Shown: in pieces, positions 33,354 to 40,310 of the stretch
Layout of the letters: the number at the start of each line of letters is the position of its first letter
Numbering within the stretch: the first letter of the stretch is position 1
DNA from: Lutibacter citreus
GTDB taxonomy: Bacteria; Bacteroidota; Bacteroidia; Flavobacteriales; Flavobacteriaceae
Length of the DNA stretch: 64,000 bases
Reading direction: 5' to 3'
Assembly: GCF_003260195.1 (NCBI RefSeq)
Contig: NZ_QEIH01000005.1
Span: 372,001 to 436,000 of the forward strand
Made by a program: the position numbers and the translations under genes
The notes under the pieces: generated by a model
Seen by the model: the letters and a program-made list of their open reading frames with translations, nothing else
Databases searched by the model: none
Told to the model about the DNA's origin: nothing

Positions 33354-34307
33354 ATGAGTTTATTTAAAAGAATATTTTCAAAAGAAAAAAAAGAAACATT
33401 AGACAAAGGTCTTGAGAAAAGTAAAACTTCATTTTTTTCAAAGTTATCAAAAGCAGTTGCGGGTAAAACTAAAGTTGACGATGATGTATTAGATAATTTA
33501 GAAGAAATATTGGTTTCTTCAGATGTTGGTGTTGAAACAACTTTAAAAGTAATTGATAGAATTGAAAAACGGGTTGCTAAAGATAAATATTTAGGAACTG
33601 ATGAATTAAATTCTATCCTTCGCCAAGAAATAGCAGGTTTATTAGCAGAAACAAATGTTGGTAATGATACCGAATTCACAATTCCTGAAGGTAAAAAACC
33701 TTACGTTATTATGGTTGTTGGTGTTAATGGAGTTGGTAAAACTACAACAATTGGTAAGTTGGCTTCTCAATTTAAAAAGGCTGGTAAAAAAGTTGTTTTA
33801 GGTGCAGCAGATACATTTAGAGCTGCCGCAATTGATCAATTACAAGTTTGGGCAGATAGAGTAGATGTGCCAATAGTTCGTCAAGAAATGGGAAGTGATC
33901 CTGCTTCGGTTGCATTTGATACGTTAAAATCTGCAGTAACACAAAACGCAGATATAGTTATTATTGATACAGCTGGAAGATTGCATAATAAAGTTAATTT
34001 AATGAATGAATTAACTAAGATAAAACGAGTGATGCAAAAAGTTGTTGACGATGCGCCTCATGAAGTTTTATTGGTGTTAGATGGATCAACCGGACAAAAT
34101 GCATTTGAGCAAGCAAAACAGTTTACATTGGCTACAGAAGTAACTTCGTTAGCCGTTACTAAATTAGATGGAACCGCTAAAGGTGGTGTTGTAATTGGTA
34201 TTTCAGATCAGTTTCAAATCCCTGTTAAATATATTGGAGTTGGAGAAGGAATAGATGATTTACAAGTTTTTAATAAAATAGAATTTGTAGATTCTTTTTT
34301 TAAGTAA
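33354..34307 (+). CDS. ftsY: Signal recognition particle receptor FtsY
   Basis: A 317-residue SRP-family GTPase that docks ribosome-nascent-chain complexes at the membrane. N domain with KRIFSKEKKETLDKGLEKSK, then the G domain: G1 VVGVNGVGKTTTIGKLA (~residues 122-138), AADTFRAAAIDQLQVW, DTAGRLHNKVNLM, TKLDGTAKGGVVIGI. The acidic A domain of proteobacterial FtsY is missing, normal for Bacteroidota. I use ATG 33354 since the in-frame TTG at 33342 is weaker and the family begins MSLFKRIF. It follows the ribosomal operon terminator. Confidence 0.96.
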   Translation: MSLFKRIFSKEKKETLDKGLEKSKTSFFSKLSKAVAGKTKVDDDVLDNLEEILVSSDVGVETTLKVIDRIEKRVAKDKYLGTDELNSILRQEIAGLLAETNVGNDTEFTIPEGKKPYVIMVVGVNGVGKTTTIGKLASQFKKAGKKVVLGAADTFRAAAIDQLQVWADRVDVPIVRQEMGSDPASVAFDTLKSAVTQNADIVIIDTAGRLHNKVNLMNELTKIKRVMQKVVDDAPHEVLLVLDGSTGQNAFEQAKQFTLATEVTSLAVTKLDGTAKGGVVIGISDQFQIPVKYIGVGEGIDDLQVFNKIEFVDSFFK

Positions 34308-34327
34308 AAACTACAATTAAGTTGTTT

Positions 34328-35365
34328 CTAAAAGAATTGACTAATATCCTTTCTTGAATTTATTTTTAGTTTTGTGTAAATATTATTTATATGAGTTTTA
34401 ACGGTACTTATACTAATAAATAAGTTTTCTGCTATTTCTTTATTAGCTAAACCTTTATTCATTAATTCAAATATTTTTTGTTCTTGTTTAGAAAGTAATT
34501 TTCTATAATCTATAGTGTTCTTTTTATTTTTTCTTAAAATTAAAACTATAAAGGCTATTAAAATTGCTATTAAAAATACAAGTAAACTCACAAGATAAGA
34601 ACTTTTCTTAGCAATATGGTAATGTTCATCCAGTAACAAATCATTTTCAAATTGAGAAGTGTAAATTGAAGTTGGGTATTGTTCTTTAAGTCTGCTTAGT
34701 AAACTATTGTAATAATTAGAATTTTTTAAATCCTTAATGTATAATTCTCTTGAAAAAGAAGTTCTACTAGCGTATAATTGATATGCATAAAGTTCTGTAA
34801 GTGGTTCATTTAGTGAGAAGCTAAAATTTTGAATTTTTTTAATAAATTCATTAAATAAGATTTCTCTTTGTTTTTCATTTCTAGAATCTTGTAAATTGTA
34901 TAGAAGTACCTCTTTTACTGAATCAATTTTTTTTATTGCAATATTTTGGGTTCTGGAGAACTCTAAAGAGCAAAACATTTGATCAATATTATTTAAAGGA
35001 AAATAAATAGTATCGGAATTATTTGCAATAAAAATAATAGAACTACTATCAGCACAATTATTTAATAAATGTTTATAATCACTAATGCTATTATTGCATT
35101 GATCAATATGAATTTTATAAAATTTATTTTGATTGGATAGAAAATTACCTGAAAATTGAAAAAATCCTAAGCTATCAACATTTGTTTCTTGAATAATTTG
35201 ATCAGTTAAAAAAAGATTACCTTTTTTATAATCATCAATTAGAATTAAGTAGGCTTTTGTTTCAAAGAAATCATTATTTACCTGACCTTTAAATTTAAAC
35301 TGGCTAAATGTGTTTAAACTGAAAAGGAAACAACAAAGAAAGATTATTCTATATTTTTTAAACAT
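34328..35365 (-). CDS. Membrane-tethered LuxR-type regulator
   Basis: A 345-residue protein: signal peptide 1-21 (NTFSQF), an extracytoplasmic domain to ~250 of the kind that opens FKFKGQVNNDFFETKAYLILIDDYKKGNLF (beta-rich, possibly carboxypeptidase-regulatory-like), one transmembrane helix ~256-276 (YLVSLLVFLIAILIAFIVLIL), and a cytoplasmic C-terminal LuxR HTH: LSKQEQKIFELMNKGLANKEIAENLFISISTVKTHINNI-type block ending KINSRKDI. Direct coupling of an envelope sensor to a DNA-binding domain. Targets unknown; it lies downstream of the DUF1573 gene, behind a long-loop hairpin. Confidence 0.8.
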   Translation of the reverse strand: MFKKYRIIFLCCFLFSLNTFSQFKFKGQVNNDFFETKAYLILIDDYKKGNLFLTDQIIQETNVDSLGFFQFSGNFLSNQNKFYKIHIDQCNNSISDYKHLLNNCADSSSIIFIANNSDTIYFPLNNIDQMFCSLEFSRTQNIAIKKIDSVKEVLLYNLQDSRNEKQREILFNEFIKKIQNFSFSLNEPLTELYAYQLYASRTSFSRELYIKDLKNSNYYNSLLSRLKEQYPTSIYTSQFENDLLLDEHYHIAKKSSYLVSLLVFLIAILIAFIVLILRKNKKNTIDYRKLLSKQEQKIFELMNKGLANKEIAENLFISISTVKTHINNIYTKLKINSRKDISQFF

Positions 35366-35397
35366 TGATGTAGCAATTTAAACAAAAATAATTGAGT

Positions 35398-35450
35398 AAA
35401 AACCAGTTTAAATAAAGTGTAGATAATTAAAGACATTTAAACTGGTTTTT
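35398..35450 (-). terminator. Long-loop hairpin after the DUF1573 gene
   Basis: A perfect 16-bp stem (AAAAACCAGTTTAAAT, 35398-35413, with its complement at 35435-35450) encloses a 21-base loop. On the minus strand it follows the DUF1573 stop and ends in five Ts; it also lies just upstream of the LuxR gene start, so it could have a regulatory role. Confidence 0.5.
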
Positions 35451-35463
35451 AATGTTAAAGACA

Positions 35464-35844
35464 CTACTTTGTTGAAGCAATTACATTACCTTTTATTCTT
35501 AATACTTTTACCTTCTCTGTTGCATTTGAGTATAAGGAAACAGATTTTGAAAACTTACCAATATTTTTTGTGGCATATTTTACATCAATTTTAGCACTTT
35601 TCCCGGGAAGTATTGGTTCAGATGGTTTAGTAACAACTGTACATTGGCAACTTCCCTTAACCTTATTAATTGTAATAGGTGTTTTACCAATGTTTGAAAT
35701 TGTAAATGTACGTTCACCGTTAGAGTTTTGAGCAATGTCTCCATAATCTATAATTTCATTCTCAATTTTTAAAATACCTTTTTCTTCTTGAGCAAATAAA
35801 ACAAAAGTTGAAAGGAAAAGTGTAATCATCATAAATTTTTTCAT
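35464..35844 (-). CDS. DUF1573 domain-containing exported protein
   Basis: A 126-residue secreted protein, signal peptide 1-19 (VLFAQEEKG). The mature part is one DUF1573 immunoglobulin-like domain: EIIDYGDIAQNSNGERTFTISNIGKTPITINKVKGSCQC then TKPSEPILPGKSAKIDVKYATKNIGKFSKSV, the family consensus of a beta-sandwich with conserved Cys-x-Cys. Function unknown; common in Bacteroidota. I start at ATG 35844; the upstream in-frame ATG (13 residues earlier) would precede the signal peptide with a non-signal stretch. Confidence 0.82.
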   Translation of the reverse strand: MKKFMMITLFLSTFVLFAQEEKGILKIENEIIDYGDIAQNSNGERTFTISNIGKTPITINKVKGSCQCTVVTKPSEPILPGKSAKIDVKYATKNIGKFSKSVSLYSNATEKVKVLRIKGNVIASTK

Positions 35845-35979
35845 AATTATAATATTTAAAGTTAATAGTGATTCAAATATCAATTATTCAAAGGATAAAA
35901 TATTTATTTAGGGAGTGGAATTAGGGTCTAGTACTAGGTTGAAATAATATTTACCCTTGATTTCACAATGTCTTTGGAA

Positions 35980-36912
35980 TCATTTTTTAAGTCTAGATAG
36001 AAATAATTGACCTTCAGTTGTAAATGAATTTCCATCTGAAGTGATTTTATTTTTAGCATTTCCTACTATATTATGATTTAATGAAATAGTAACTTTAGGA
36101 TGATTTTCAATGAAATTCGCTAAACTATCAAGTGCCGAATAATAATTTATTTGTGAACTATGATTTTGATTTCCATATTCTGTAATCCATAATTCCTTAG
36201 ATCCTGTTCCGGCAGTATTGATAATTTTATTAAATTCTAATTTTCGAGATTTAAAAGTACCATTTTTGGCAATATAAACATGGTAAGTGTAGGCGTCAAT
36301 CACATCTTCAGTTCCATTTATCACTTTTAAGTTCCATTCATTAAATCTCCTGTTTTTGGATTTAGAGTTTCTACATTGTAATACAGCAGAAATTTTAGCA
36401 TTTGGGTACTTTTCTTTTAATTGTAATGTCCATTTTTTAGCTTTTTCGGCATATTCTTTTCCAGAAGGAAATTTTTGAACGTAATTTTCATCTTTTGAAT
36501 AAAGCTCATTTCCTAATTCAATATATTTAATTGCCAAGCCTAATTCTTTAATAGAATTTAACATTAATAATTGATCATCAATAGTACTATGTACAATATC
36601 TAAAACATAAATCATTTCAACATTTGTGGCATCAACTAACTTTTTTATATCTTCTATAGGATGCGTGTTTGAATTATTAAGCCCTTTCTTTTTACCTGTT
36701 TTCCAATTCCATTTATGAGTAAGCGTTCCTCCAGGATATCTTATCATTTCAGGTTTTAAACTTTTGATGTTTAATAGTAGATTGTTATCTAATTTTGGTA
36801 AAAAAGCCCAGTTTTGATTAAAGCCAATAATTGAATTTTTTAATGCATAATTTTTAAAACTAAGAAATGATAGAATTATAAAAAGTACTATAACAAAAGC
36901 AAATTTTTTCAT
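35980..36912 (-). CDS. Exported glycoside-hydrolase-like TIM-barrel protein
   Basis: A 310-residue secreted protein, signal peptide 1-22. The barrel shows IGFNQNWAFLPKLDNN near the start, MIRYPGGTLTHKWNWKTGKKKG, an acid/base candidate Glu in YIELGNELYSKDENY and a nucleophile candidate Glu in ELWITEYGNQNH, the two-Glu arrangement of clan GH-A (arabinofuranosidase/heparanase-like) enzymes. Short for a GH51 or GH79 member and lacking a C-terminal beta domain. Substrate unknown. Single gene, between DUF1573 and rimO. Confidence 0.72.
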   Translation of the reverse strand: MKKFAFVIVLFIILSFLSFKNYALKNSIIGFNQNWAFLPKLDNNLLLNIKSLKPEMIRYPGGTLTHKWNWKTGKKKGLNNSNTHPIEDIKKLVDATNVEMIYVLDIVHSTIDDQLLMLNSIKELGLAIKYIELGNELYSKDENYVQKFPSGKEYAEKAKKWTLQLKEKYPNAKISAVLQCRNSKSKNRRFNEWNLKVINGTEDVIDAYTYHVYIAKNGTFKSRKLEFNKIINTAGTGSKELWITEYGNQNHSSQINYYSALDSLANFIENHPKVTISLNHNIVGNAKNKITSDGNSFTTEGQLFLSRLKK

Positions 36913-36964
36913 TAAGAGTATATTTAATTGATATTATGAAAGATAGTATTTTATTTAGACTCTG

Positions 36965-36992
36965 TTGAATTAAAATGGTTTAACTACTTTTG
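36965..36992 (+). promoter_or_regulatory. Promoter for rimO
   Basis: TTG (36965-36967) and TACTTTTG (36985-36992) are 17 bases apart, matching the consensus, and the GTG start at 37022 lies 29 bases on. Confidence 0.65.
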
Positions 36993-37021
36993 CAGAAATT
37001 AAGAATTCAAAATTATTATTT

Positions 37022-38332
37022 GTGCGTACAAAATCAAAAAAAGAAAATAAAATTAATGTTGTTACCTTAGGTTGTTCTAAAAATATATACGACAGTGAAG
37101 TTTTAATGGGGCAATTAAAAGCAAATGACAAAAATGTTGTTCACGAAGATGAAAATGACGATGGAAATATTGTTGTGATTAATACTTGTGGTTTTATTGG
37201 AGATGCCAAAGAAGAGTCAATAAATACTATTTTGCATTATGTAAATAAAAAGGAGCAAGGTGAAGTGGATAGAGTTTATGTTTCAGGTTGTTTAAGCGAA
37301 CGATATAAACCAGATTTGCAAAAGGAGATTCCTAATGTAGATGAATATTTTGGAACTCACGATTTACCAAACCTTTTAAAAGTTTTAGATGCTGATTATA
37401 AACATGAGTTGGTAGGAGAGCGTTTAACAACTACACCAACACATTATGCTTATTTAAAAATTGCAGAGGGTTGCGATAGACCATGTTCATTTTGTGCTAT
37501 TCCATTAATGCGAGGAAAACACGTTTCAACACCAATTGAAGATTTAGTTATTGAATCTACAAAGTTGGCTAAAAAGGGTATAAAAGAACTTATTTTAATT
37601 GCTCAAGATTTAACCTATTACGGATTAGATATCTACAAAAAAAGAGCCTTGGCAGATTTACTAAGAGAATTGGCTAAAGTAGAAGGTATTGAGTGGATTC
37701 GTTTGCATTATGCATTTCCAACAGGTTTTCCGTTAGATGTGTTAGAAGTTATACATAATGAGCCAAAGGTTTGTAATTACTTAGATATTCCATTACAGCA
37801 TATTAATGACGATATTTTAAAGTCAATGCGAAGAGGAACTTCTCATAAAAAAACAACTAATTTAATTGCTGAATTTAGAAAATCAGTTCCAGATATGGCC
37901 ATTAGAACAACCTTAATAGTTGGTTATCCTGGTGAAACTGAAGAAGCTTTTCAGGAGTTAAAAGATTGGGTTAAAGATATGCGTTTTGAACGTTTAGGTG
38001 CATTTGCATATTCTCACGAAGAAAATACACACGCAGCAAATTTAGAGGATGATGTTCCAGAAGATGTAAAACAACAACGTGTTAATGAAATAATGGATAT
38101 TCAAAGTCAGGTTTCTTTTGAATTAAATCAAGAGAAAGTAGGTAAAACTTTTAAAGTTTTAATTGATCGAAAAGATGGAAACGAATTTGTTGGAAGAACA
38201 GAATTTGATTCTCCAGATGTTGATAATGAAGTTTTAATTGATGCTACCAAACATTATGTACAAATTGGTAAGTTTGCAAATATTAAAATTATATCAGCTA
38301 CAGAATTTGATTTATACGGAGAACCAGTGTAA
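37022..38332 (+). CDS. rimO: Ribosomal protein S12 methylthiotransferase RimO
   Basis: A 436-residue radical-SAM enzyme that methylthiolates Asp of ribosomal protein S12. It has an N-terminal UPF0004 domain (VVTLGCSKNIYDSEVLMGQL, with Cys ligands for the second cluster, NTCGFIGDAKEES, VSGCLSERYK), the radical-SAM cluster GCDRPCSFCAIPLMRGKHVS (~146-165), IPLQHINDDILKSMRRGTS and the C-terminal TRAM domain. Start is GTG at 37022; the MRTKSKKENKINV N-terminus fits flavobacterial RimO proteins. Good promoter upstream; ends at a bidirectional terminator. Confidence 0.96.
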   Translation: MRTKSKKENKINVVTLGCSKNIYDSEVLMGQLKANDKNVVHEDENDDGNIVVINTCGFIGDAKEESINTILHYVNKKEQGEVDRVYVSGCLSERYKPDLQKEIPNVDEYFGTHDLPNLLKVLDADYKHELVGERLTTTPTHYAYLKIAEGCDRPCSFCAIPLMRGKHVSTPIEDLVIESTKLAKKGIKELILIAQDLTYYGLDIYKKRALADLLRELAKVEGIEWIRLHYAFPTGFPLDVLEVIHNEPKVCNYLDIPLQHINDDILKSMRRGTSHKKTTNLIAEFRKSVPDMAIRTTLIVGYPGETEEAFQELKDWVKDMRFERLGAFAYSHEENTHAANLEDDVPEDVKQQRVNEIMDIQSQVSFELNQEKVGKTFKVLIDRKDGNEFVGRTEFDSPDVDNEVLIDATKHYVQIGKFANIKIISATEFDLYGEPV

Positions 38333-38353
38333 TTTCAAATTTTATTTTATATA

Positions 38354-38390
38354 AAAAAAGGCTGTTTTCAAAGTGAAAATAGCCTTTTTT
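38354..38390. terminator. Bidirectional terminator between rimO and the EF-hand gene
   Basis: AAAAAAGGCTGTTTTCA (38354-38370), a three-base loop and TGAAAATAGCCTTTTTT (38374-38390), with one G-T-type mismatch. T-runs on both sides; the two genes converge. Confidence 0.85.
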
Positions 38391-38417
38391 ATTTAAGCAA
38401 AAAGTTAAAAAACTATA

Positions 38418-38741
38418 TTATTCTTGTACTTTTTTAGCTTTTTTGCCTCCTTTTTTTTGATTGTTTCTTTTGTCAATCATTGTTTGTAATTCAGATTTAG
38501 AAATCTCACCATTTTTATCAGCATCAACTTTATCGAATTTTTTAAAAATACTTTGGTTTTTATTTGCTTCTGCTTCCGCTTTGTTAATTGAACCGTTTTT
38601 ATCAGTATCAAAATTTTTCAATAATTTTTCAGGTGTTGGAGCTGGTTTTACTTTTTTTACAGCATCTTGTGCGTTTACAGAAATAGCCATTGAGAAAACT
38701 CCTGCAAATAAAATTCCTTTAATTAAGTTTTTAGTCATCAT
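38418..38741 (-). CDS. Exported EF-hand calcium-binding protein
   Basis: A 107-residue secreted protein, signal peptide 1-24 (SVNAQD). Two EF-hand loops: FDTDKNGSINKAEAEA (~44-56) and VDADKNGEISKSELQT (~73-85), each with Asp/Asn/Ser ligands in a DxDxNGxIxxxE pattern. Lysine-rich tail KKGGKKAKKVQE. Likely a periplasmic or surface calcium-binding protein. Single gene, with a long upstream region and no clear promoter. Confidence 0.87.
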   Translation of the reverse strand: MMTKNLIKGILFAGVFSMAISVNAQDAVKKVKPAPTPEKLLKNFDTDKNGSINKAEAEANKNQSIFKKFDKVDADKNGEISKSELQTMIDKRNNQKKGGKKAKKVQE

Positions 38742-39125
38742 ATTTATTTTTTTTAATTCAGTTTTTTAATTCAACGTATTTGAATTTGCATTTAGACCAT
38801 TCTGAAATTAAAAGGTTTAATTTAAGTTTAAAAATATATTAAAGTAAATTAAATAATTTTTTATATAATTGATAATCAGTGTGTAATAATTCAAAATAAT
38901 TAATAAAAACTTTTGTTAATTTTTATGTTTTAAACTTATTATTACCTCAGATTGAGAAATATTGAGTGAAAAATAGTATTTAGAACTATCTCTTTTAACC
39001 AAAAACTATTTTAGGTTTTATTTTTTTGTCTAAAACAACTGAAATTCACTATAATTAACATAATACCAGTGGAATAACTAATAGTTAACTAAAGAAATAT
39101 TTAAGCTTTTGTCATAAAAATAAAA
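38742..39125. other. Gene-free AT-rich region upstream of the EF-hand gene
   Basis: About 390 bases with no credible reading frame. The left part is the EF-hand gene's upstream region (two near-copies of TTTAATTCA close to the start). No RNA gene or repeat recognised. The aldo/keto reductase terminator lies just beyond. Confidence 0.5.
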
Positions 39126-39156
39126 AACCTAACACGTTTTTAAAACGTGATAGGTT
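39126..39156 (-). terminator. Terminator of the aldo/keto reductase gene
   Basis: On the minus strand a 15-bp stem with one mismatch (AACCTAACACGTTTT at 39126-39140 with 39142-39156) is followed by a T-run. Confidence 0.8.
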
Positions 39157-39186
39157 TAAATAAATATTTGAGTTAGGAGAAGACTT

Positions 39187-40185
39187 TTATTTTAAGATAC
39201 CTTCAATTTTTTGTAATTCTTCTTTATTGAATTTAGTGTTTTCTGTAGCTTTTAAACTATCTAAAATTTGTTCAGTTTTACTGGCTCCAATTAATACCGA
39301 AGTAATTCTATCGTCTTTTAAAATCCAAGCTATTGCCATTTGAGCCAAACTCTGTCCTCTTTCTTTTGCAATTTCGTTTAATGCTCTAATTTTATCTAAT
39401 TGGGTATTAATTTGGTCAGTTTTTAAATAACGACCATCTTTTACGGCTCTAGAATCTTCAGGGAAGCCATTTAAATATTTATCAGTTAACATTCCTTGTC
39501 CTAAAGGAGAAAAAGCAATGGTACCAACACCTTCATTTCCTAATAAATCTAACAAACCACCTTCAACCCAACGATCTAGCATACTATATCTTGGTTGATG
39601 AATTAAACAAGGAGTTCCTAAATCTTTTAAAATTTTAAAAGCTTCAGCAGCTCTTTCAGGTCTGTAATTTGAAATACCAACGTATAAAGCTTTTCCTTGA
39701 CGAACAATCAGGTCTAAAGCTCCCATAGTTTCTTCTAGAGGAGTATCATTATCTGGACGATGGTGATAAAAAATATCAACATAATCCAATCCCATTCTTT
39801 TTAAACTTTGATCTAAACTAGAAACCAAGTATTTTTTAGAGCCTAAATCGCCATAAGGTCCAGGCCACATATCGTAACCAGCTTTTGAAGAAATAATTAA
39901 CTCATCTCTATACTTTTTAAAGTCCTTTTTTAAGATTTTACCAAAAGTAGTTTCTGCAGAACCATAAGGAGGACCGTAATTGTTGGCTAAATCAAAATGT
40001 GTAATTCCATTATCAAAAGCACATTTTAATAAGTTTCTAGCGTTTTTAAAATCATCATTTCTACCAAAGTTATGCCATAAACCTAGCGAAAGTTCAGGTA
40101 ATAATAAGCCGCTATTACCAGTTCTACGGTAATTCATTTTCTCGTAACGAGATTCGTTTGCGATGTATTTTTTCTTTTTACTCAT
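39187..40185 (-). CDS. Aldo/keto reductase (YghZ/GpR-like)
   Basis: A 332-residue NADPH-dependent oxidoreductase of the aldo/keto reductase superfamily, AKR14 (L-glyceraldehyde 3-phosphate reductase) type. Visible: MNYRRTGNSGLLLPELSLGLWHNFG, THFDLANNYGPPYGSAETTFG with catalytic Asp and Tyr, ELIISSKAGYDMWPGPYGDLGSKKYL with catalytic Lys and the PGPYG that marks this subgroup, YVDIFYHHRPD with catalytic His, and the C-terminal AMAWIL-like cofactor site (AIAWILKDDRITSVLIGAS). Probably detoxifies aldehydes. A palindromic repeat lies just upstream. Confidence 0.92.
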   Translation of the reverse strand: MSKKKKYIANESRYEKMNYRRTGNSGLLLPELSLGLWHNFGRNDDFKNARNLLKCAFDNGITHFDLANNYGPPYGSAETTFGKILKKDFKKYRDELIISSKAGYDMWPGPYGDLGSKKYLVSSLDQSLKRMGLDYVDIFYHHRPDNDTPLEETMGALDLIVRQGKALYVGISNYRPERAAEAFKILKDLGTPCLIHQPRYSMLDRWVEGGLLDLLGNEGVGTIAFSPLGQGMLTDKYLNGFPEDSRAVKDGRYLKTDQINTQLDKIRALNEIAKERGQSLAQMAIAWILKDDRITSVLIGASKTEQILDSLKATENTKFNKEELQKIEGILK

Positions 40186-40203
40186 ATTCTATATCTTTTT
40201 ACA

Positions 40204-40283
40204 ACGTCATGCTGAAATCGATTCAGGATCTCATAAACTCAACTATGATATAGTGAGATACTGAAACAAGTTCAGCATGACGT
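40204..40283. repeat. Imperfect palindromic repeat (30-bp arms)
   Basis: The arms 40204-40233 and 40254-40283 are complementary at 26 of 30 positions (outer motif ACGTCATGCTGAA / TTCAGCATGACGT) around a 20-base loop. It lies between the aldo/keto reductase start and the end of the FAD/Fe-S gene. Elements with the GTCATGCTGAA core recur in Bacteroidota genomes in my memory; copy number must be checked. Confidence 0.7.
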
Positions 40284-40310
40284 AGGAATTATTTTTATTT
40301 ATAATATTCA

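Noticed and set aside
33323..33679. 118-codon minus-strand frame opposite ftsY
   Set aside because: Lies entirely within ftsY on the other strand and shows no recognisable domain.
38461..38769. 102-codon plus-strand frame over the EF-hand gene
   Set aside because: Antisense to a clear exported EF-hand protein; hydrophobicity is a by-product of the opposite frame.
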